The notes under the pieces: model-generated
What the model was told of the DNA's origin: nothing
Database searches by the model: none
What the model saw: only the letters and a program-made list of their open reading frames with translations
Assembly: GCA_047629195.1 (NCBI GenBank)
Contig: JBLHWY010000005.1
Location: forward strand, 33,064 to 97,063
DNA: 64,000 nt
Source: UBA4582 sp047629195
GTDB lineage: Bacteria; Pseudomonadota; Gammaproteobacteria; Pseudomonadales; Azotimanducaceae
Direction: 5' to 3'
Translations under genes and position numbers: made by a program
Shown: positions 44,268 through 51,393 of the stretch, piece after piece
How positions within the stretch are numbered: position 1 is the stretch's first letter
How the letters are laid out: the number at the start of each line of letters is the position of its first letter

Positions 44268-44828
44268 CTACTGCAATTCGTTGAAGCCATTAACATTAGG
44301 CATGATGACCTTTGGCAACGAATTTTTATCCATTACATCGTCTTTTTTGACTATATAGTTCAGCTTAAGAATATAAGCTGTAATGGAATAGACCTCATCA
44401 GGCGTTAAGGACTTTTGTTTGTCATAGGGCATAGCCCGCGCAATGTAATCATATAGCGTTGTAGCGTGAGGCCAGTAGCTCCCAACAGTTTTCAAAGGCT
44501 TTTGCGTGCTTATGCTACCGGTGCCTCCGACAATAGCATTGCCAGTTTGCTTGCCACCCATTCCGTGGCAAGCAGCACACTCTGTCATAAAAAGCGTTTC
44601 TCCATCAGCGGCAGTTCCGCTTCCCAGGGGTAGCGCTGCACCGTCAGGAGATATGATTGAATCGATATGCATTTCTGGCGCTGTGCCTCGTGCTGGCTTC
44701 AGATGGAATCCCAGGTTAGCTGAGTTATCTGAGGCCTTGGCAGTATTAAGTAAAGTTGGTAGCAGAAGTAAGCAACAGCTGATGGACAGATGTCTTTTTA
44801 GAAGGGACAGGCTGTTATGCGTAAACAT
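44268..44828 (-). CDS. SoxD-like mono-heme cytochrome c
   Basis: A 186-aa periplasmic cytochrome, electron acceptor for the SoxC-like molybdoenzyme encoded just upstream. A signal peptide (SISCCLLLLPTLLNTAKA) precedes one heme site, Cys84-Cys87-His88 in TECAACHGMGG. Family-typical stretches are KPLKTVGSYWPHATTLYDYI, RAMPYDKQKSLTPDEVYSIT and the terminal SLPKVIMPN. It corresponds to the N-terminal heme domain of SoxD; the Paracoccus protein is about twice as long and carries two hemes. Its start overlaps the end of the soxC-like gene by 14 bp. Confidence 0.85.
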   Translation of the reverse strand: MFTHNSLSLLKRHLSISCCLLLLPTLLNTAKASDNSANLGFHLKPARGTAPEMHIDSIISPDGAALPLGSGTAADGETLFMTECAACHGMGGKQTGNAIVGGTGSISTQKPLKTVGSYWPHATTLYDYIARAMPYDKQKSLTPDEVYSITAYILKLNYIVKKDDVMDKNSLPKVIMPNVNGFNELQ

Positions 44829-46062
44829 TTTTTACTCTCCCCTCGTTGGATACTTGCCAACTTTGTGTGCCATTAAAGTGATAGATGTTCGATTTTGCGT
44901 ATTTGGATAGCGCGGTTGAGCGAGAAGGTTGAACATGGCCGCTGTCATCAGTCGCTCGACTTTGTAGTACGGCGCTCTGGCCCTCCCAGCGCCATGGAAT
45001 TCTGAATCGCATAAGAGATAATGCTCTGTTTTCAGACTGAAGAGCAGCAATCGCCCAAGACTTACCGCCGTCGGCACTCACTTCCACCTGTTTGATACCG
45101 CCCGCGCCTGACCATGCAATACCGGAAATCTCATACACGCCTTTGCGGTTGAGTGCCATTTTCCCTGAAGGCGAAGTAATAAGAGATTTCACGCCCATTT
45201 CAAAGGAGAAGAGGTCTGCCTTTCCATCTTCGTGTAAATCAGAATATTTGCTGGTTTCGTCTCTAGTGTAGGCAGCGGTTTTTTGTACTTTTAAATTGCG
45301 CAGCCACTTAACGCTAATGTTACCTTCTGACCCAGGCACAAACAGTCGCATAGGATAGCCCTGTGCAGGCCGGAGCGGTTCACCATTTTGATAAAGGGCG
45401 ACCATGACGTTCTTTGTTGCAAGCTTCATTGGAATACTTCGGGTGAGGCTTGCTGCGTCTGCGCCTTCGCCAACGACCCAGTTAGCGCCCTGTTTTACGC
45501 CGGCTTCATCTAATAGATAATGTAATGGCACGCCGGTCCATTCAGAGCAGGAAACCAATCCATTTAATTCACTGACGGTTTTATCCGCGGCATCAGGGAA
45601 AATCGCATTGGTGTAACTGTTGCCTGAGCATTCCAGAAAATAGGTATGCGTTTCCATCGGGTACGCCAACAGGTCTTCATAGCTGAACTGTAGTTTTTTG
45701 TTCACATCGCCATAGATAGTTAGCGTATGTTGAGCCGGGTCTATGTCTGGGATACCGCTATGATGTCGTTCGAAGTGCAGGCTATTCGGCGTGATAGTCC
45801 CATTCAAACTTTCGAGTGGTGTTGAAGAGGATCCAGCGCCTGGTGCATACGGATGACCGCCAATCTTGACTCTTTTTAACTGCGCAAACCTTGAAGGAGC
45901 GCCGTACTCATCCATCGGTACGCCCGATTTTGTGAGCCATTCTTGAGCCGCCTGAACGGGAGACATGATTGGCATGAGGATGCCACCTGTTAAACCCGCG
46001 CCAGTCGCCTTTAATAAGCCTCGGCGATGTAACAAGCCTTTACCCGCAACCTTCTCGGTCAT
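44815..46062 (-). CDS. SoxC-like sulfane/sulfite dehydrogenase molybdopterin subunit
   Basis: A 415-aa periplasmic molybdoenzyme of the sulfite oxidase family. The Tat signal has twin Arg13-Arg14 in LLHRRGLLKATGAG. The molybdenum ligand is Cys145 in YFLECSGNSY. The C-terminal Mo-co dimerisation domain has ISGIAWSGAGGIKQVEVSAD. SoxC normally removes electrons from the SoxY-bound sulfane sulfur together with SoxD; SorA-type sulfite dehydrogenases are related alternatives. No soxXYZAB genes are in the window, so it may work on free sulfite or with Sox proteins encoded elsewhere. GGGAGAG precedes ATG 46062. Confidence 0.87.
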   Translation of the reverse strand: MTEKVAGKGLLHRRGLLKATGAGLTGGILMPIMSPVQAAQEWLTKSGVPMDEYGAPSRFAQLKRVKIGGHPYAPGAGSSSTPLESLNGTITPNSLHFERHHSGIPDIDPAQHTLTIYGDVNKKLQFSYEDLLAYPMETHTYFLECSGNSYTNAIFPDAADKTVSELNGLVSCSEWTGVPLHYLLDEAGVKQGANWVVGEGADAASLTRSIPMKLATKNVMVALYQNGEPLRPAQGYPMRLFVPGSEGNISVKWLRNLKVQKTAAYTRDETSKYSDLHEDGKADLFSFEMGVKSLITSPSGKMALNRKGVYEISGIAWSGAGGIKQVEVSADGGKSWAIAALQSENRALSLMRFRIPWRWEGQSAVLQSRATDDSGHVQPSRSTALSKYAKSNIYHFNGTQSWQVSNEGRVKNVYA

Positions 46063-46146
46063 ATCTACTCTCCCGCATGTTATTTGCAGGGAACTATACC
46101 GTAATTATAATAGGCTTTGGGAACTTCGAAAATTGACGCTCTAGTG

Positions 46147-47055
46147 TTATTTATCGAGAGATCTAGTTTCGCCGCCCAGCGCTAAAAACAGTGCTGGCAG
46201 GAATCGTGCAAATTCCAATGTCATGTTAACGAAAGCGGCGTCAAGCCTGGCGATAGCATTATCTTCGTCATTTGCTTCGTCATCGCTTGATTCAAGTTTT
46301 AGCTGGCGTAGTACCAACTCTTTATCGACAGATAAAGTCAGGTCTCCGTGCCAGCGAATGCCGAGTTTTGTGCACAGTTTTCCTGATTCTAGATGGTTTC
46401 GGATTTCCTGGGTGTCTAGGTCCTGTTTACGGCAACTCACGCTGCTACCATCCTCGGGATCAACCAGATCACATTGGTTACCCAGATTAAAATTATCAGG
46501 CAGCTTGCGCTTCATGATCCAATGATTAAATGTATCAGTAGGATTTGATTTTACCTGGGGTGGAACGAGATTTAATGTACCCAGCGATTCTCTTAGGCAG
46601 TTAATAAACAAATCTGCTTCTGACGCATTTGCAGTATCAATAACCATCAGATCATCAGCCGGTGAGACGTAACCAAATATCTGTTTCGAGCGCGCGAGCG
46701 CACGTGGCATGAGTTCTGCCAAAGCTTCGTCTTTTATGCTCATCCGTTCTTTTGATCGCAGCTTCCTGCCTTCGATTGATTCCACACGCTCTACTCGTTC
46801 AGCGATAGCTTCGTTCAATGCGCTGGGTGGAATGACTTTGTCTTCTCGGCGGGCACAAAACAATATGCAACCGGCAACCTCGTGGAACAGAGGCGCATCT
46901 TCAACGCCGGATATCGGCGGTACCCAGCCGAAGCTTGAGGGTCTGAAACCAGAACAGGGCGTAAACCGCTGCTGCAATAACTGATCTTGTAGCGAGTCAG
47001 TATTTGGGTCGAAAGCTTGTGTTAGGCGGTATATTGAGGCGTTCTTAAAAAGCAT
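46147..47055 (-). CDS. rdgC: Recombination-associated protein RdgC
   Basis: A 302-aa nucleoid-associated protein that forms a ring dimer on double-stranded DNA and limits RecA activity. Length and start (MLFKNASIYRLTQAFDPN) match the family. Further blocks: FTPCSGFRPSSFGWVPP, LFCARREDKVIPPSALNEA, KRMSIKDEALAELMPRALAR (with SKERMSIKDE) and LGIRWHGDLTLSVDKELVLR. Found mainly in beta- and gammaproteobacteria, which supports the taxonomic reading. Confidence 0.96.
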   Translation of the reverse strand: MLFKNASIYRLTQAFDPNTDSLQDQLLQQRFTPCSGFRPSSFGWVPPISGVEDAPLFHEVAGCILFCARREDKVIPPSALNEAIAERVERVESIEGRKLRSKERMSIKDEALAELMPRALARSKQIFGYVSPADDLMVIDTANASEADLFINCLRESLGTLNLVPPQVKSNPTDTFNHWIMKRKLPDNFNLGNQCDLVDPEDGSSVSCRKQDLDTQEIRNHLESGKLCTKLGIRWHGDLTLSVDKELVLRQLKLESSDDEANDEDNAIARLDAAFVNMTLEFARFLPALFLALGGETRSLDK

Positions 47056-47170
47056 GTGAAAATCCGTTTTGAGCGTTCAAGATCGGCCCATTTTTATCAT
47101 ATTGACAACTGCGGGAAGCTCACTGAGAAGATTCTCAGAGGCAGTCGCGGATTATACATGTATCGGAATA

Positions 47171-47200
47171 GGAGAACCTGTAAATAAGACCAGGTTCTCC
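47171..47200 (-). terminator. Perfect hairpin downstream of the peroxiredoxin gene
   Basis: GGAGAACCTG (47171-47180) and CAGGTTCTCC (47191-47200) form a perfect 10-bp stem with a 10-nt loop. It stands 41 bp beyond the stop of the peroxiredoxin-glutaredoxin gene. The T-run (AGGTTTTT) is on the plus side, so it may also stop antisense transcription. Confidence 0.6.
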
Positions 47201-47241
47201 AGGTTTTTCAGTCTTTCTTGTTTAGCTACATGTGGTGCTAC

Positions 47242-47967
47242 TTATGAAGCGAGAGCTTCCAGTTCATCAGCGCCGCCGATGAGTTTTCCCCCTATGAATA
47301 TCTGGGGCACTGTTGTCGAGCCTGCCAAGGCACGTAGAGCAGGTTGTTGAATATCCTTGCCGAGTACAATTTCGTTGTAACTCATGTTTCGAGCTTTCAA
47401 TACATCTTTTGCTCGCTGGCAATGTGGGCATCCAGGTCGAGTGATGACAGCAACACACTGTGGTATCACTGCGTTCTTGTTGATGTATCGAAGCATGGTT
47501 TCTGCATCGGACACTTCAAACGGGTCGCCATCAACTTCGGCTTCTACAAACATTTTCTCGACCACGCCGTCTTTAACCAGCATGGAGTAACGCCAAGAGC
47601 GCTTGCCAAAGCCAAGGTCGGATTTATCAACCAGCATGCCCATCTGTTCGGTGAATTCGCCGTTACCATCCGGGATCATTTTTACGTTGCTGACTGCTTG
47701 CTCTTTCTCCCATGCGTACATGATGAATCCATCATTGACGGCCATGCAAATGATGTCGTCGACGCCTTCGGCAGCGAATTGTGGCGCCAGTTCTTCATAG
47801 CGGGGTAAGTGAGTTGCTGAACATGTGGGTGTAAATGCGCCGGGTAGTGAAAATACGATGACTGTTTTGCCCGCGAAGATGTCATCACTAGTAATATCGT
47901 TCCAGCCTTCGTCTGTGCGGGCGCGGAAGGTTACGTTTGGTACTCGTTTTGTCTCTCTAGTTTCCAT
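47242..47967 (-). CDS. Peroxiredoxin-glutaredoxin fusion
   Basis: A 241-aa hybrid Prx5 enzyme that reduces hydroperoxides using glutathione. N-terminal AhpC/TSA domain with peroxidatic Cys49 in GAFTPTCSATHLP. C-terminal glutaredoxin domain with Cys180-Cys183 in TRPGCPHCQRAK and the TTVPQIFIGGKLIGGADE glutathione-binding block. ATG 47967 has AGGAG seven bases upstream; the longer upstream frame has no such site. No divergent oxyR gene is visible, so peroxide regulation cannot be judged. Confidence 0.95.
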   Translation of the reverse strand: METRETKRVPNVTFRARTDEGWNDITSDDIFAGKTVIVFSLPGAFTPTCSATHLPRYEELAPQFAAEGVDDIICMAVNDGFIMYAWEKEQAVSNVKMIPDGNGEFTEQMGMLVDKSDLGFGKRSWRYSMLVKDGVVEKMFVEAEVDGDPFEVSDAETMLRYINKNAVIPQCVAVITRPGCPHCQRAKDVLKARNMSYNEIVLGKDIQQPALRALAGSTTVPQIFIGGKLIGGADELEALAS

Positions 47968-48136
47968 TTGGTGCTCCTGTTTTTCTAAATTGCTTTCGCG
48001 TTTTGTGTCATACCTAATTCGTGAGGTACAGACTACTGATCGAAGTGGCATTGGTAAAATGGATTGTTTTGATCGTAACGATTCGATATTTCGATGGTCT
48101 TTGTTGGTCTGTTTTGAGATCAGCGCTGAAAATGCG

Positions 48137-48300
48137 TGCTTTCTTTCCGTCCGCTAACTTGCGGCTCCTAATGCGGCCCATTCCCGGCCAAGCTTCGCTT
48201 GGTTGGAAGCATCTAAAGAGCCCGACTGCGGCCCGCTTCCTCATGGCACTCAACGCTTCGCTGATACGCTCCTTGAGAAATGAAGCCCCCATTTCCTGCT
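48137..48300. repeat. Intergenic repeat element, copy 2
   Basis: Counterpart of the element at 38427-38560. It shares the 34-bp block 48246-48279 (31 of 34 identical) and the left end TTTCTTTCCGTCCGCTAAC. It has its own imperfect palindrome, TGCTTTC near 48137 with GGAAGCA near 48210, and several GC-rich hairpins. The middle part differs from copy 1. It lies between the peroxiredoxin gene start and the amt terminator. Confidence 0.6.
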
Positions 48301-48337
48301 GCTGCGTGCTAGGGGATTGTGGTGAAGAGGTAATGGC

Positions 48338-48365
48338 AAAAAAAACGGAGACATAAATGTCTCCG
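48338..48365 (-). terminator. Rho-independent terminator of amt
   Basis: On the minus strand CGGAGACA and TGTCTCCG (48346-48365) form an eight-bp stem with a short loop and run into eight T residues (48345-48338). A smaller hairpin, GAGGG/CCCTC at 48396-48413, lies between it and the amt stop codon. Confidence 0.85.
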
Positions 48366-48421
48366 AATGAGGGGTACAACTAGCTTGTCTGACGTGAGGG
48401 CTATTAAACCCTCCGTGATTT

Positions 48422-49705
48422 TTACATACCTGAACCTCTGGTACCGGTAAATTCAGGGTAGGCTTCGATACCGCATTCGCTAATATCGGAACCCTCGTAC
48501 TCTTCCTCTTCGCTGACTCGGATGCCCATCAGCATCTTGATGACAAACCAGGTGATGAAACTCGCGGCAAAGACCCACACGAAGATTGTTAATGCACCGA
48601 CTATCTGGCCCATGAATGTAGCACCTGAATTTGTCAGTGGTACTGCGAGCAAGCCCCAGAGTCCAACAACGCCGTGGACAGAGATTGCACCCACCGGGTC
48701 GTCAATTTTCAGCTTGTCTAAAGCCAGAATTGAGAAGACAACGATTACGCCACCGGCTGCGCCAATAAGTGTTGCTGCCAGCGCTGTCGGTGTTGATGGT
48801 TCAGCGGTAATAGCGACTAGGCCTGCAAGCGCGCCGTTTAGTGTCATTGTTAGGTCAGTTTTTCCGAACATCAGTCTGGCAACGATAAGCGCAGCTACCA
48901 AGCCGCCCGCAGCTGCTGCATTGGTGTTCAAGAATACCATCGCTACGGCATTAGAGTTGCTGATATCACCTAGCTTCAGTACCGAACCGCCGTTAAATCC
49001 AAACCAGCCCATCCAGAGAATGAATGTGCCGAGGGTAGCGAGTGGTAAGTTAGCGCCAGGAATTGGAACAACTTTACCGTCGGCAGAGTATTTGCCCTTT
49101 CGTGCTCCGAGAAGAAGGACACCAGCCAAAGCTGCCGAAGCGCCAGCCATATGTACAATGCCGGAACCCGCGAAGTCAGAGAAGCCAAAGTCGTCACCTA
49201 AGCTGTAAAGTCCGAAAACTGAGTTACCACCCCATGTCCAGCCACCTTCAAGGGGGTATATGACGGCTGTCATAACGACAGCAAACGCAAGAAATGGCCA
49301 TAGCTTCATTCGCTCAGCGACGGCACCAGAGACAATTGACATTGCCGTTGCAACAAAGACGACCTGGAAGAAGAAGTCGGATGGTGCAGCGTAGACAGCA
49401 CCGCCTTCAAAACCACTTTCAGCGGATGCTGCTAGTGCATCCTTTACTAGGGTTTCACCGCCCTCGATGCCCGTTAGAAAAATATTACCGCCGTACATAA
49501 TGCTATATCCGACAACCATGTACATGATGCAGGAGATCGCAAACAGAGCGATATTTTTGGTTAATATTTCTGTCGTGTTCTTAGAACGGACGAGTCCTGC
49601 TTCCAGCATTGCGAAACCCGCTGCCATCCACATGACAAGCGCGCCGCAAACAAGAAAGTAAAACGTATCCATAGCGTACTGGAGTTGAAAAATTTGGTCT
49701 TGCAT
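48422..49705 (-). CDS. amt: Ammonium transporter
   Basis: A 427-aa trimeric ammonium channel with eleven membrane helices. The twin pore histidines are visible in GSGIVHMAGASAAL and GAISVHGVVGLWG. Other family blocks are LEAGLVRSKNTTEIL and FGFNGGSVLKLG. The C-terminal cytosolic tail ends with an acidic SEEEEYEGSDISECGIEAYP stretch, the segment that interacts with GlnK in relatives. It is co-transcribed with glnK, which ends 21 bp upstream. Confidence 0.96.
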   Translation of the reverse strand: MQDQIFQLQYAMDTFYFLVCGALVMWMAAGFAMLEAGLVRSKNTTEILTKNIALFAISCIMYMVVGYSIMYGGNIFLTGIEGGETLVKDALAASAESGFEGGAVYAAPSDFFFQVVFVATAMSIVSGAVAERMKLWPFLAFAVVMTAVIYPLEGGWTWGGNSVFGLYSLGDDFGFSDFAGSGIVHMAGASAALAGVLLLGARKGKYSADGKVVPIPGANLPLATLGTFILWMGWFGFNGGSVLKLGDISNSNAVAMVFLNTNAAAAGGLVAALIVARLMFGKTDLTMTLNGALAGLVAITAEPSTPTALAATLIGAAGGVIVVFSILALDKLKIDDPVGAISVHGVVGLWGLLAVPLTNSGATFMGQIVGALTIFVWVFAASFITWFVIKMLMGIRVSEEEEYEGSDISECGIEAYPEFTGTRGSGM

Positions 49706-49726
49706 GATTGTAACCTCGCTGTCTGG

Positions 49727-50065
49727 TTAAAGGGCTTCGGGACCGGTTTCACCGGTACGAATACGGATTGCCTGAACCAGTTCAGTGACGAAAATTTTGC
49801 CGTCGCCAATCTTGTCAGTGCCTGCTGCTGAAGTAACCGCTTCAATGACGGCGTCTAACTTGTCGTCTTGTATACCTACTTCCACTTTGACTTTGGGTAG
49901 AAAATCCACCACATACTCAGCGCCTCGATAGAGTTCTGTATGGCCTTTTTGCCGGCCGAACCCTTTGACCTCTGTCACGGTGATACCGGTGACTCCCAAG
50001 GTGGATAGCGCGTCGCGCACACTATCCAACTTGAAGGGTTTTATTATTGCTGTAACTAACTTCAT
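49727..50065 (-). CDS. glnK: Nitrogen regulatory protein PII (GlnK)
   Basis: A 112-aa canonical PII trimer subunit that blocks Amt when nitrogen is plentiful and is uridylylated on Tyr51 (GAEYVVDFLPK) when it is scarce. The T-loop GFGRQKGHTELYRGAEY, the ATP-binding GTDKIGDGKIFV block and the C-terminal RIRTGETGPEAL are intact. It is first in a glnK-amt operon behind a sigma-54 promoter. This classical PII differs clearly from the two PII-like proteins near 21-22 kb. Confidence 0.97.
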   Translation of the reverse strand: MKLVTAIIKPFKLDSVRDALSTLGVTGITVTEVKGFGRQKGHTELYRGAEYVVDFLPKVKVEVGIQDDKLDAVIEAVTSAAGTDKIGDGKIFVTELVQAIRIRTGETGPEAL

Positions 50066-50143
50066 TGGTTTTACTCCAAATAGAAAATCGTTTTGAGAAT
50101 TCGTATCGCAATTTTGTGTGGGTGTGCACTACACCCTGTCTAT

Positions 50144-50159
50144 AGCAGGTTGCGTGCCA
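50144..50159 (-). promoter_or_regulatory. Sigma-54 promoter of glnK-amt
   Basis: On the minus strand TGGCACGCAACCTGCT matches the -24/-12 consensus (TGGCAC-N5-TTGCW) at all but one position. It lies about 80 bp before the glnK start, leaving a leader of about 65 nt. Nitrogen-limitation control through NtrC is the normal arrangement for this operon. Confidence 0.85.
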
Positions 50160-50253
50160 AGAAATAATATTCAATAAAACCAATGGGATAGAGACGATGG
50201 TTTGATTTTGGTGCAGCGATGCGCACCGAAATAGTCACGAGGTGTTTGTCGGC

Positions 50254-50268
50254 GCACCAATAATGTGC
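50254..50268. promoter_or_regulatory. NtrC enhancer-like site
   Basis: GCACCAATAATGTGC is an inverted repeat GCAC-N7-GTGC, the same half-site geometry as the NtrC consensus TGCAC-N7-GTGCA. It lies about 95-110 bp upstream of the -24 box. A weaker partner (GCACCGAAATAGTCAC) is at 50223-50238. Confidence 0.7.
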
Positions 50269-50416
50269 GTTATGTTGTGGGAAATGTGTCAGCGTCAAGG
50301 TGCTGTGAAGAAAAGGGCCTTGACTAGGTTGTCTAGCGCTTTAGTGTTTTGAAGAAATAGGGCTGTGCGAAGAAAAGGCGAAATAAAATGGGGATATAAA
50401 GTAAGTTGCGATCGAT

Positions 50417-50447
50417 GCCTACCGCAGGTTGAAAACTTGCGGTAGGC
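50417..50447 (-). terminator. Strong hairpin downstream of the exported methyltransferase-like gene
   Basis: GCCTACCGCA (50417-50426) pairs perfectly with TGCGGTAGGC (50438-50447) across an 11-nt loop, 38 bp past the stop codon at 50485. There is no long T-run, so it may be a weak terminator or an mRNA 3'-end stabiliser. Confidence 0.55.
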
Positions 50448-50484
50448 GTATATCAGATACGAGTGTTGAAGCTCGTCAATAAAA

Positions 50485-51246
50485 TCAGATTTTCTTAAAT
50501 TTAAGGGTCCATCGGTCAGTGTTGCCTGAGACGGATCGACGACCAACTTCATACTGAAGTTCATCATCAGCGCGGTAGTGCAGGTCACTATAATCTACTA
50601 GTTCGAAACCGGAGTCCTGAATTTCTTTGATTGCCATCACTGGATCAACGCGTCTGCCGTTTTCGCTATTATCCACTTGCATGTGTCTGCGGGTGTGATC
50701 AACAAGCGCGTAGATTCCGCCTTTCTTGAGGGCTTTGTGTGCAGCTTGGTTCATCTCCATACGAGTAGCTTTGCTGAAGTTGTGATAGTTTCTGAATGTG
50801 AAAACGATATCTTGGTTCCGAAGTTTAAGATCGGTATTTTCTAAGGTGTAGCGGGGCGCGCCTTCTGGGCGAACGAATTTTGATTTTTTGGCGGTTACCA
50901 TAACCTTGTCAAACCCAGGTTCTTTGAGCAGACCCTTTTCTACATTTCCTGTGCCGTAGGCGACGTGCAATTCACCTTTTTCAGAAAGAATTGGGGCCAG
51001 CAGTTTGGTGTACCAGCCACCACCGGGCATGAGTTCTACCACTTTCATGTCATCTTCAAGACCGAAAAATGCAAGTGTTTCCTTAGGTTTACGGTTTTTG
51101 TCTCTTTTTGTGTCTGCTTCACTGCGTATATCTGATTTCAACGCCATTTCGAGCTTTTCTGCAATATCGCCCGCTTGAGCGGCCATGCTCATACTTGCGA
51201 TCACTAATCCCTGTATGAGGCTAATAACTAACATCCTATATTTCAT
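50485..51246 (-). CDS. Exported class I methyltransferase-like protein
   Basis: A 253-aa protein with a signal peptide (LVISLIQGLVIASMSMAAQA, cleavage before GD) joined to a SAM-methyltransferase fold. SAM-site elements: VVELMPGGGWYTKLLAPIL (motif I), ELHVAYGTG, DIVFTFRNYHNF (motif IV) and LKKGGIYALVDHTRR. This matches the COG4798 group of predicted methyltransferases. SAM is not known in the periplasm, so either it is not truly exported, or the domain binds something else. Start ATG 51246 opens the signal peptide. Confidence 0.82.
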   Translation of the reverse strand: MKYRMLVISLIQGLVIASMSMAAQAGDIAEKLEMALKSDIRSEADTKRDKNRKPKETLAFFGLEDDMKVVELMPGGGWYTKLLAPILSEKGELHVAYGTGNVEKGLLKEPGFDKVMVTAKKSKFVRPEGAPRYTLENTDLKLRNQDIVFTFRNYHNFSKATRMEMNQAAHKALKKGGIYALVDHTRRHMQVDNSENGRRVDPVMAIKEIQDSGFELVDYSDLHYRADDELQYEVGRRSVSGNTDRWTLKFKKI

Positions 51247-51393
51247 TGCTTGAATCTCTGATTGTTTTGGTTCGCAGAGTGTAACTCAAAGACATTTTGG
51301 AAAAAACCAAGTTTGAGGTACTCTCAAGGCATCTACGTTCCTCGTTTCAATGTATAGTGGCATCCCCTATTTTGGGGATCGATCAGCGAAAAA

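Noticed and set aside
48522..49208. 228-codon plus-strand frame
   Set aside because: Antisense to amt; proline- and alanine-rich reading caused by the opposite-strand codon pattern.
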